Of a DNA stretch of 64,000 nt, positions 1-7,460 are shown in pieces. The notes beneath the pieces are model-generated. The model saw only the letters and a list, made by a program, of their open reading frames with translations. It was not told where the DNA came from and made no database searches. The translations under genes were made by a program, and so were the position numbers. Origin of the DNA: Streptococcus australis ATCC 700641. Its GTDB lineage: Bacteria; Bacillota; Bacilli; Lactobacillales; Streptococcaceae. The stretch covers positions 511,218 to 575,217 of the forward strand of contig NZ_GL636091.1 in NCBI RefSeq assembly GCF_000186465.1, read 5' to 3'. The first letter of the stretch is position 1. Every line of letters begins with the position of its first letter.

Positions 1-1265
1 TTGCAAATGGGAAAAAAGTGGATAGTGCTATTGTTAGCCCAGATGCAAGCGGTAATTGGACCTACCGTTTCCAAAACCTTCCAAAATACAAAGATGGTAA
101 GGAAATCACCTACACAATTTCGGAAGAAAAAGTTCCGGGATATAGTAGCAAGGTAGAGGGGACCAACCTCATCAATAGCCATACACCGGCTACTGTTTCA
201 GTTAAAGGAAGCAAGACTTGGAAGGACGCTGACAACCGTGATGGACTTCGTCCGAGTCAAATCACTGTTATCTTGAAAAAAGCCCTAGCTGGATCAGAAG
301 CAGTAGAAGTCGCTCGTAAAGAGGTCACAGCAAAAGACAAGTGGGCTTATGAGTTTAAAGATCTTCCAAAATATGAGAATGGACAAGAAATTGTTTACTC
401 TGTAGATGAAGAAGCTGTTCCAGGTTATGAAACCAGTGTAGAAGGAACCAACCTCACCAATACCCGTACTCCTGAACGGACTGCCATTCCATTCAGCAAG
501 GTATGGCAAGACGATGGCAACCAAGACGGTCTTCGTCCAGAGTCTATCGTAGTGAACCTGTTGGCAAATGGTAAGAAGGTAGCTAGCCAGACCCTCACAG
601 CTGAAACTGGCTGGGCAGGGATCTTTGAAAACCTTCCAAAATACGAGGCTGGAAAAGCCATTGTCTACACCCTTGAAGAAGCAAAAGTAGACAACTATAC
701 AGCTGACATCGATCAAACCAACTATGTCATTACCAATACTCACAAGCCAGGTGAAACTCACCTAACAGTGACGAAACGCTGGGATGATGAAAATAATAAA
801 GCGGGCATCCGTCCGAAGAGCATCAAGGTTCAACTTTTTGCGGATGGTAAGAAAGCTGGCAACGAAATTGAGCTCAGTGAAGCCAATAAATGGACCTATA
901 CTTTCTCAAAACTTCCAGAGAAAGCAAATGGGAAAATCATTGTCTATACGGCTAGTGAAATGGTGGTTCCAGCGGGTTATGAAGGGACAAAAGTGCAAGA
1001 AGATCCAAGTAATGTGACCTTGATCAATAAGCACAAACCAACAGTGCCACCGTCAACACCACCGTCAACGCCACCATCAACGCCACCATCAACACCACCG
1101 TCAACACCACCGTCAACACCACCGTCAACACCAGAAAAACCTGGTCGCCCGGTTCAGAAGAAGTTCTTGCCAAGTACGGGTACGGTTGTTTCGGTTGTAA
1201 GTATTGTCTTAGCGGTTGCCTTAGGTGGACTTGCAGTCTATATTTTGAAGAAAAAGAAAAACTAG
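1..1265 (+). CDS. LPXTG surface protein with CnaB repeats (5' truncated by window)
   Basis: The reading frame is already open at base 3, so this is the C-terminal part of a larger wall-anchored protein. It contains one partial and three full CnaB-type beta-sandwich repeats (about nt 3-191, 192-473, 474-752, 753-1040). Each has the signature K-x-W-x-D-x-x-N-x-x-G-x-RP near its start and a LPKY or similar strand later, as in Cna-B stalk domains that often form internal Lys-Asn isopeptide bonds. A run of seven PPST units (nt 1047-1130) probably spans the cell wall. It is followed by LPSTG (nt 1167-1181), a hydrophobic segment and KKKKN, the standard sortase A signal. The ligand-binding N-terminus lies outside the window, so the adhesive target is unknown. 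Confidence 0.93.
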   Translation, partial: ANGKKVDSAIVSPDASGNWTYRFQNLPKYKDGKEITYTISEEKVPGYSSKVEGTNLINSHTPATVSVKGSKTWKDADNRDGLRPSQITVILKKALAGSEAVEVARKEVTAKDKWAYEFKDLPKYENGQEIVYSVDEEAVPGYETSVEGTNLTNTRTPERTAIPFSKVWQDDGNQDGLRPESIVVNLLANGKKVASQTLTAETGWAGIFENLPKYEAGKAIVYTLEEAKVDNYTADIDQTNYVITNTHKPGETHLTVTKRWDDENNKAGIRPKSIKVQLFADGKKAGNEIELSEANKWTYTFSKLPEKANGKIIVYTASEMVVPAGYEGTKVQEDPSNVTLINKHKPTVPPSTPPSTPPSTPPSTPPSTPPSTPPSTPEKPGRPVQKKFLPSTGTVVSVVSIVLAVALGGLAVYILKKKKN

Positions 1266-1321
1266 TACGAATATACTAATATTTCGACGAGTCTGAGACA
1301 AAACGAATTCTCAGCTAGTAC

Positions 1322-1357
1322 GAGAGAGATTCACACTTGGTGTGAGTCTCTCTTTTC
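1322..1357 (+). terminator. Intrinsic terminator after the CnaB protein
   Basis: A 13-bp stem, GAGAGATTCACAC pairing with GTGTGAGTCTCTC around a TTG loop, is followed by TTTT. It lies 57 bases after the stop codon. Confidence 0.85.
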
Positions 1358-1470
1358 TACTATTTATCAAATGCCTTGATATGCTTGACAAATGCTAGAA
1401 AAGGGCTTAGTCTATTTTAAATTTTGACTAAATAGATTGATTCACTACTCATTTAAAGACTAAGGATTAA

Positions 1471-1645
1471 GAGGCTGGGACAAAAGTCCTAGCCTCTCAA
1501 TTGTCTTTGGATTGTCGAGCAAGACGCAGTGGTTGAGTGGGCTCTACTACGCTGATTTTATCAGCTTTTACAGCCCTACTCAACTGTGCGGAGGTGGGAC
1601 GACGAAATCGAATTCTAACGAATGACCGATTTCTGTCCCACTCTC
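1471..1645 (+). repeat. Element A, full copy 1 (175-bp palindromic repeat)
   Basis: A 175-bp sequence that begins GAGGCTGGGACAAAAGTCC and ends TTTCTGTCCCACTCTC. It recurs almost identically at 9854-10028 and, inverted, at 42982-43156; one end alone occurs at 6290-6343. The ends form hairpins (GGCTGGGACAAAAGTCCTAGCC and the GTGGGACAG end). It has no coding potential and looks like a MITE-class streptococcal intergenic repeat. I do not recognise it with certainty as a named family. Confidence 0.85.
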
Positions 1646-2015
1646 AGATTTTCACCTATAAATATTGTTCATAAAGCTCCTGAAGCAATTGAAAGTTATA
1701 ATAGCAAATCATATTGAAGTAAGGTGGAATTGTGAATAATTAGAGTGCACTACATTTATGTTTCAACTCTTGTGTGATTGTTTATACTGAAGTGGCTATT
1801 GGAAGTGGTAGCAGAAATGAATACTTGGATTATAATTATGAATAAGAAATAGCTATAAAACGAAGAGAAGTATATTGTTAGTATAGTTTTCTTTTTATTT
1901 TTCTTCCCTTTGTCTATTTTTATAGAGAGAAAAATAATACTCAGTATGTCAGGAGGACAGATTAGTTCTCAGTAATATTAGCATTTCTAGTTCTTATTAC
2001 AGAGGTAAAAAATTC
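1646..2015. other. Non-coding gap, nothing recognised
   Basis: An AT-rich stretch between element A and the adcAII promoter. No ORF with a ribosome-binding site, RNA gene or repeat was seen. Confidence 0.5.
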
Positions 2016-2044
2016 TTGACAAACTAAAAAATTAGCGTTATTAT
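2016..2044 (+). promoter_or_regulatory. adcAII-pht promoter
   Basis: TTGACA (2016-2021), a 17-base spacer, then TATTAT (2039-2044). The AdcR box begins at the last base of the -10. Confidence 0.85.
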
Positions 2045-2055
2045 TAACTAGTTAA
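2044..2055 (+). promoter_or_regulatory. AdcR zinc-repressor operator
   Basis: The palindrome TTAACTAGTTAA matches the known streptococcal AdcR consensus TTAACYRGTTAA exactly. It touches the -10 box and the likely start point, so Zn-loaded AdcR should block transcription when zinc is plentiful. Confidence 0.88.
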
Positions 2056-2099
2056 TTAACTATTTAATAAACCGATTAAGAAAAAGAGAGGGGTTAGAC

Positions 2100-3029
2100 A
2101 TGTATGGGAGGAAACTAAGGGTCTTAGGAATTGGCTTCATCTGCCTTTTGTTGTTAGTGGCTTGTGGAAGCCAGAGAAGTTCGGGAGCTGGCTCAACTAA
2201 AAAGGGGCTCAAAATTGTGACGAGTTTTTATCCTGTCTATTCCTTGGTTAAGGAAATCTCAGGTGATCGAAACGAGGTCTGGATGGTTCAGTCAGGTGCG
2301 GGGATTCATGATTACGAACCTTCTGCCAAGGAGACAGCCCAGATCTATGATGCGGATGTCTTCATTTACCATTCTCAAACACTCGAATCTTGGGCCGGAC
2401 GTCTAGATCCTAGCTTGCAAGACTCGAAACTGCGGGTCATCGAAGCCAGCAAAGGAATGGAATTGGATAAGGTTCCTGGATTAGAGGATATTGAGGATAC
2501 GGAGGGGAAGGATACAAAAAACTTGTATGATCCTCATACTTGGATGGATCCACTGAAAATTGCCGAAGAAGGGAAGATCATCGCCCAAGAGTTGGGAAAC
2601 ATTGACCCAGAGAATAAAAGTTATTATGAGGCCAATGCCCAAAAGCTTGAAAAACGCTGTGAGGATTTGGTGGCCAAATACCAGCCTCTCTTTGAAAAAG
2701 TGACACAAAAAACCTTCGTGACCCAGCATACAGCCTTTTCTTATCTAGCCAAGCGCTTTGGCTTGAAACAATTAGGAATCGCAGGGATTTCACCTGAGCA
2801 GGAACCAACAGCCCGTCAATTAGCGGAGATTCAGCAGTTTGTCAAGGACTACCAAGTTCAGACCATCTTTGTTGAGAAGCATACCTCTTCCAAGGTGGCA
2901 GATAGCATTGCCAAGGCGACAGGGGCAAAAGTGAAGGTCTTGGATCCTCTCGAAGCAGATCCAGAAAATAACAAAGATTTCTTGGAGAACCTAGAAGAAA
3001 ATATGGCTAGCCTAGCGAAAGAATTATAG
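2100..3029 (+). CDS. adcAII: Zinc-binding lipoprotein AdcAII/Lmb
   Basis: A cluster A-I solute-binding lipoprotein that hands zinc to the AdcCB ABC transporter; related proteins are also called laminin-binding protein Lmb. The N-terminus is a lipoprotein signal with lipobox LLVACG. Zinc ligands expected from the family are visible: His70 (IHDYEP), His146 (DPHTW), His210 (TQHTAF) and Glu285. At 309 residues it has the normal AdcAII length and lacks the His-rich loop and ZinT domain of AdcA. The ATG has GAGAGGGG a few bases upstream. The pht gene follows after 14 bases, the usual adcAII-pht operon, and both lie behind an AdcR operator. Confidence 0.93.
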   Translation: MYGRKLRVLGIGFICLLLLVACGSQRSSGAGSTKKGLKIVTSFYPVYSLVKEISGDRNEVWMVQSGAGIHDYEPSAKETAQIYDADVFIYHSQTLESWAGRLDPSLQDSKLRVIEASKGMELDKVPGLEDIEDTEGKDTKNLYDPHTWMDPLKIAEEGKIIAQELGNIDPENKSYYEANAQKLEKRCEDLVAKYQPLFEKVTQKTFVTQHTAFSYLAKRFGLKQLGIAGISPEQEPTARQLAEIQQFVKDYQVQTIFVEKHTSSKVADSIAKATGAKVKVLDPLEADPENNKDFLENLEENMASLAKEL

Positions 3030-3043
3030 GAGTAAGTAGAAGA

Positions 3044-6000
3044 ATGAAGAAAAAAGGAACAATTGGATTAGTAGCAACCCTAGGGCTTGGTTTATGTGCC
3101 TATGCCTTAAGTCAGCAAGCACCAGTCAAGGAAGACAAAAAGAGTCAGAATCAGGTGCAGTATTTACAAGGAGACAAGAAAAAGTCAGCTAGCAGCTCAA
3201 ACAAGCAAGAAGAAAGCATTGAATCCGTCAACTCGAAGGAAAAGACCCAGGCAGAGCAGATTGTGGTCAAGATTACTGACGAGGGCTTTGTGACTTCCCA
3301 TGGAGATCATTTCCATTACTACAATGGCAAGGTCCCTTACGATGCGATATTTAGTGAGGAACTGATATTACGTGATCCCACTTACCAACTGCGGCAATCG
3401 GACATTGTCACACAGGTGCGAGATGGCTATATTATCAAGAAGGATGGAACCTACTACCTTTATCTAACCGATCCGCAACATACACTGAATGTTCGTTCGG
3501 TGGAGGAAATTGCCCAACAGAAAAAAGGAGAGCTGGTTTCAGCTTCGAAAGATAGTGTCCAAAAAGCTGGGCAAACTCGTGATTTTAGTCAGCCAAGTCA
3601 GGCTTTACGAGAAGGGAAAACAGTAGCTAGTCTAACAGCAGGAGTCAAGCCGAGCCAAGGTGGCTACCGGACAGATGACGGCTATGTCTTCCATCCTGGG
3701 GATGTAATTTCTGATACAGGAGATGGCTTTATCGTGCCTCATGGGGGACACTACCACTATATTCCGAAGAGTGCCTTATCAGCTGGAGAATTATATGCTG
3801 CTTTAGCGGTTCTAAATGGAGGAGGAAAAAATGAAGTAAATCCTATTGCTCCACCTTCTAGCCAGCTAGCTTCATCGGTTAATCCGAATCAGCCAATCTC
3901 CGACCCGGTCACTCCAACGATCACAGCTTCTGTGCCTCATCCAACAGCAACTAATAAGGGGAGGACCTTGCCGAGCCTTTTGGAAGAGTTGCAAAAAACT
4001 CCGCTTTCAGAGCGCCATGTTGAGTCGGATGGTTCTGTTTTTGATCCAAGTAAGATTACCAAATGGACAGATCAAGGGGTAATTTATCCTCATGGGGATC
4101 ACTTCCATTTCATCCCTTATAGTCTCCTTTCGCCTTTAGAGCGGGAGTTGGCACGACAGTTCCAACTATCCCGTACACAAGGTGGAAGTATCGCAAAAGA
4201 AGAGAGTCCAACTCAACCTTCAAGCCCAGACACAAAACCAGTCGATCAGGACCACGACCATGAGAAGGAGGATCCTCATCACAAGCATGACCATGAGGAC
4301 CATGAAGCCGATCATGATCATCATCATGAAGGTGAACAGGCCCATGAGCACGATCATGGATTCCATGCAGATCATGTCATCAGCAAGGATGACGAGGGAT
4401 ATATGGTCGCTCACGGAGACCATGCTCATTACTTCTACAAGAAGGATCTCTCTCCACAAGAGATCGCAGCTGCAGAGGCAGTGTTGGCTGGTAAGAAGGA
4501 AGAGGACAAGGGTCAACCACTGACAGATGATGTGGCGACCTATTCGCGCGATGCTTCGGATGAAGAAAAAATTCAGTACATTAGCCAGACTTACGGTGTC
4601 CCTCGAGAAGCTATCAAGATTTCCAATGGTTTCTTTGTCTTTAACAATCCAGACCAAGAATACGATCCAACCCATATCCACCCTTATGCAGTACGGAAGG
4701 AGCATGTTCGGATTCCGCTTGAAACAGGGAATCCTGAGCTAGACTTTATTAACGAGCTCTATGCAACAGCGCTTCGCTCCGGTATTTCGCCATATACGAT
4801 GCAAATCGAGAATGGTCAGTTTGTCATTCCGCATGGAGACCATAACCACTATATCAAAGTGCGCTCTGCAGGCTTGGCGGACTACTTAGCTCACCGTCTA
4901 CCAACCATCCAAGCAGCTTACCAGAAAGGTGACTTGGACCAGAAAGCTATAGAGGACAAGGTTAACCAACTCCTAGCAGAAAGCCGGACTTTGTATGCTT
5001 CAGACCCTCTGCAACAAAGACGGATTGAGTTGAACTTGGGTCAATTCTTAGAAACTGTTAAAAACTTCCCAAGCAATTCGACAGCAGGCTACTTGGCTAG
5101 TCTTGACCAAGTTGACAAGGAATATATCCACGCGACCCAGGAAGTCAAACCGAAAGAAGAAACGGCCTTGGACCGTCGCTACCAGGAATTGTTGGAGCAG
5201 GTTCGCTTGCTAGATACCGAAGCCTTCCAACTCAAGAAAGAAAGCCTGGTTTCTCAGTTGCAGGAAGCCTATACGGCCAAAGATAGCCAACGATTGGAGA
5301 AAGAAGGAAAATTGTTGCAGGCCATTCAAGAGATGCAAGATCGGACCGGTGTGACTTCGGTGGACTACCTCAAGTATTTCTACCAAAGTTTAAGTGATGC
5401 GCGCTTGACACCAGAATTGCGGGCGACAGCAGCAGACCTTGCTTTGAAGCTTTACCGGGCTCAGGCCTTTGAAGAAGCTTGGGACTCAAAAGCCCATTTC
5501 ATGGAACTCTACCAAGCCAAGCAAGCCATTGACCAACTAGTGTCTCAGGAAAATGCTCCAACCTATCCAATTGAAAAAACAGTTCTGGATCAAAAGGGAG
5601 CAGATGCTCCGTCCTATAACTTAGCTGTTTACGACTTCCTCAAGGGGGTCTATGGGGACTTGGATGAAAAGACAGAGTCTCGTCAACGCTCTAATCTCCT
5701 GACAGCCCTTATCGATCAAATCTCCTCTCTTTTGCCACAAGTAGAAGAAAGCAAACGTCCTGCTTTTGAAGAACGTTTGGAACAGGTGCGTCAAGAGCCA
5801 GATGCTGATAAGGCTTTGACAACTGGGAAAACTCTTTTGCGTGAAGTTGGTGAAACGATTGAACAACAAAAGCAAAAGAAAACAGAAGAACCTCAACTGG
5901 GAGACGTAGCCCTCTATCAAGAGATTTATAACCAGTTGATCGCTCTCCACCAACAATTGGTCGAAAAAGGAGCCAGTGATGCTCAGTTTGAACGCTTAGA

Positions 6001-6265
6001 AGCCCTCTTTGATCAACTAGCTGATCCGAAGAGCGACAAGAAAGCCTTGTTACAGGCGATCCAAGCCCTTCGAGATGATTTGCTAGCGGCTCCATCGACA
6101 GCAGTGACAGTGGAAGCAGACAAAGCAGCCCCAGCCCCTCAAAGTCCTGCCACGAGCGATTCTAATCTGAATAAGGAAGAAACTTCAGATCCTGTTCAGA
6201 CTCCATCTCCAGAGTCAGAAAACACAGAAGTTAGCCCAGCCGCAACTGAAGAAACGACGGACTAG
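3044..6265 (+). CDS. Histidine triad surface protein (Pht family)
   Basis: A 1073-residue protein of the pneumococcal PhtA/B/D/E family, surface proteins that bind zinc, supply it to AdcAII and contribute to adhesion and complement evasion. Five HxxHxH triads are visible, at about residues 86, 233, 350, 457 and 597 (HGDHFH, HGGHYH, HGDHFH, HGDHAH, HGDHNH). A very His/Asp-rich linker at about residues 402-445 probably adds zinc capacity. The N-terminus has a hydrophobic signal with LGLC, like the LxxC motif of other Pht proteins. The C-terminal half is largely helical, rich in Gln, Leu and Glu, and ends in an acidic Pro/Thr/Ser tail with no LPXTG. It shares the AdcR-controlled promoter of adcAII. 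Confidence 0.93.
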   Translation: MKKKGTIGLVATLGLGLCAYALSQQAPVKEDKKSQNQVQYLQGDKKKSASSSNKQEESIESVNSKEKTQAEQIVVKITDEGFVTSHGDHFHYYNGKVPYDAIFSEELILRDPTYQLRQSDIVTQVRDGYIIKKDGTYYLYLTDPQHTLNVRSVEEIAQQKKGELVSASKDSVQKAGQTRDFSQPSQALREGKTVASLTAGVKPSQGGYRTDDGYVFHPGDVISDTGDGFIVPHGGHYHYIPKSALSAGELYAALAVLNGGGKNEVNPIAPPSSQLASSVNPNQPISDPVTPTITASVPHPTATNKGRTLPSLLEELQKTPLSERHVESDGSVFDPSKITKWTDQGVIYPHGDHFHFIPYSLLSPLERELARQFQLSRTQGGSIAKEESPTQPSSPDTKPVDQDHDHEKEDPHHKHDHEDHEADHDHHHEGEQAHEHDHGFHADHVISKDDEGYMVAHGDHAHYFYKKDLSPQEIAAAEAVLAGKKEEDKGQPLTDDVATYSRDASDEEKIQYISQTYGVPREAIKISNGFFVFNNPDQEYDPTHIHPYAVRKEHVRIPLETGNPELDFINELYATALRSGISPYTMQIENGQFVIPHGDHNHYIKVRSAGLADYLAHRLPTIQAAYQKGDLDQKAIEDKVNQLLAESRTLYASDPLQQRRIELNLGQFLETVKNFPSNSTAGYLASLDQVDKEYIHATQEVKPKEETALDRRYQELLEQVRLLDTEAFQLKKESLVSQLQEAYTAKDSQRLEKEGKLLQAIQEMQDRTGVTSVDYLKYFYQSLSDARLTPELRATAADLALKLYRAQAFEEAWDSKAHFMELYQAKQAIDQLVSQENAPTYPIEKTVLDQKGADAPSYNLAVYDFLKGVYGDLDEKTESRQRSNLLTALIDQISSLLPQVEESKRPAFEERLEQVRQEPDADKALTTGKTLLREVGETIEQQKQKKTEEPQLGDVALYQEIYNQLIALHQQLVEKGASDAQFERLEALFDQLADPKSDKKALLQAIQALRDDLLAAPSTAVTVEADKAAPAPQSPATSDSNLNKEETSDPVQTPSPESENTEVSPAATEETTD

Positions 6266-6289
6266 GATCTATGTAGAAATAACAGAAAA

Positions 6290-6347
6290 GAGAGTGGGAC
6301 AGAAATCGGTAATTCGTTAGAATTCGATTTCTGTCCCACTCTCTTTT
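6290..6347. repeat. Solo end of element A acting as a terminator hairpin
   Basis: A perfect 19-bp inverted repeat (arms 6290-6308 and 6325-6343, beginning GAGAGTGGGACAGAAATCG) is followed by TTTT. It matches one end of the 175-bp element A with the rest missing. It lies between the convergent pht and pseudouridine-synthase genes, so it can serve as the pht terminator. Confidence 0.85.
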
Positions 6348-6400
6348 AAATTATTCTGTAATGTAGTAGATTAGAACATCCAAACATCAGGAATTTGGCT

Positions 6401-7276
6401 CTATGGAGATGTCTGCTCTTTTAATCCTTTTTCAAAACTTGCAGAAGGAGCCTCAACTTGGATTTTTTCTAAGGTAAAGGGGTGGCTGAGTCGCAAGCGG
6501 TGGGCATGGAGCATGAGACGAGGAGCTCTTTCTGGGTTGTAGAGAGGGTCTCCCACAATCGGATGGCCATGGTGAGAGAGGTGGACGCGGATCTGGTGGG
6601 TGCGACCTGTCTGGAGCTGGCAGTTGACCAAGCTGGTGCGTTTGAAAGTCTTTAAGATGGTCACATGGGTTTCCGCATAGAGGCCCTTTCGAGGATCAAC
6701 AATGCGTTTGCGTCGATCGTGGCGATCTCGTCCCAATTTGTCCTTATAAACCAGCTGCTTTTTGGGTAAGCTACCTAGGATTAAAGCCCAATAGTCTCGT
6801 TGGATTTTCTTGTCTTCTAGCAGTCGATTCAGGACGGGTAAAACAAAAGGATTCTTGGCAAAGACAAGAGCCCCACTGGTCTCCTTGTCCAAGCGATGAA
6901 CCACATAACAGGTCTTTCCGACATAAGTAGAGACATGATTAAGAAGGGCGATTTCATCTGGTTGATTGGCGTGCGTTTTCATGCCTTCGGGTTTGTTTAC
7001 GATGATGAGATGCTCATCTTCATAGAGGGTTTCGACCAGGCTAGCATCCCCTGCTAGGAGATCCTTTTCTTCATAATCTTCCGGATCAAAGGTGAGGGTG
7101 AGTTGGTCACCAGCCTGAAGCATCGATTGCCAATGGACAGTCTCCCCATTGACTTGGACATGTTTTTTGGTTCGCAAAAAATGACGAATCTTTCGTGGGA
7201 TGAGAAAATAATCTTCAAGGGCCTCTTTGACCGTCATGGCGGGCAAGGCGCTTGGTATCGTTATCGTATAATGCAT
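6401..7276 (-). CDS. RluA/RluD-family pseudouridine synthase
   Basis: A 291-residue enzyme that isomerises uridine to pseudouridine in RNA. An N-terminal S4-like segment (about residues 15-65) precedes the catalytic domain, which has the family signature HRLDKETSG with the catalytic aspartate at residue 130, and the later LMLHAHRL motif. Streptococci carry several RluD-like paralogues, so the exact rRNA or tRNA target cannot be named. The start ATG (7276) has no Shine-Dalgarno sequence. A TACAAT box lies only six bases upstream, suggesting a leaderless message. It is divergent from pbp2a. Confidence 0.92.
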   Translation of the reverse strand: MHYTITIPSALPAMTVKEALEDYFLIPRKIRHFLRTKKHVQVNGETVHWQSMLQAGDQLTLTFDPEDYEEKDLLAGDASLVETLYEDEHLIIVNKPEGMKTHANQPDEIALLNHVSTYVGKTCYVVHRLDKETSGALVFAKNPFVLPVLNRLLEDKKIQRDYWALILGSLPKKQLVYKDKLGRDRHDRRKRIVDPRKGLYAETHVTILKTFKRTSLVNCQLQTGRTHQIRVHLSHHGHPIVGDPLYNPERAPRLMLHAHRLRLSHPFTLEKIQVEAPSASFEKGLKEQTSP

Positions 7277-7425
7277 AGTGTTATTGTATCAGAAAGCAAG
7301 AGGAAAGAAAAGGCGAGAAGGAGAGAGAAGATAGGGGGGGACGAGACGCTGAAACCCGCCCTAGAGTAGACTATATAGCAACCTTAAAGAAAGCTAAAAG
7401 TATCCTTTCTTGCGAAGGTCTTTCT

Positions 7426-7453
7426 TGTCTAGACGTTAGGAAGGTGATAAAAT
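7426..7453 (+). promoter_or_regulatory. pbp2a promoter, apparently leaderless
   Basis: TTGTCT (7426-7431), a 16-base spacer and TAAAAT (7448-7453). The ATG is only seven bases after the -10, so transcription should start at or next to the start codon. Confidence 0.5.
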
Positions 7454-7460
7454 AGGGACT

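Noticed and set aside
1047..1130. Short tandem DNA repeats resembling a CRISPR-like or satellite array
   Set aside because: They are in frame and encode the PPST wall-spanning repeats before LPXTG; there are no unique spacers.
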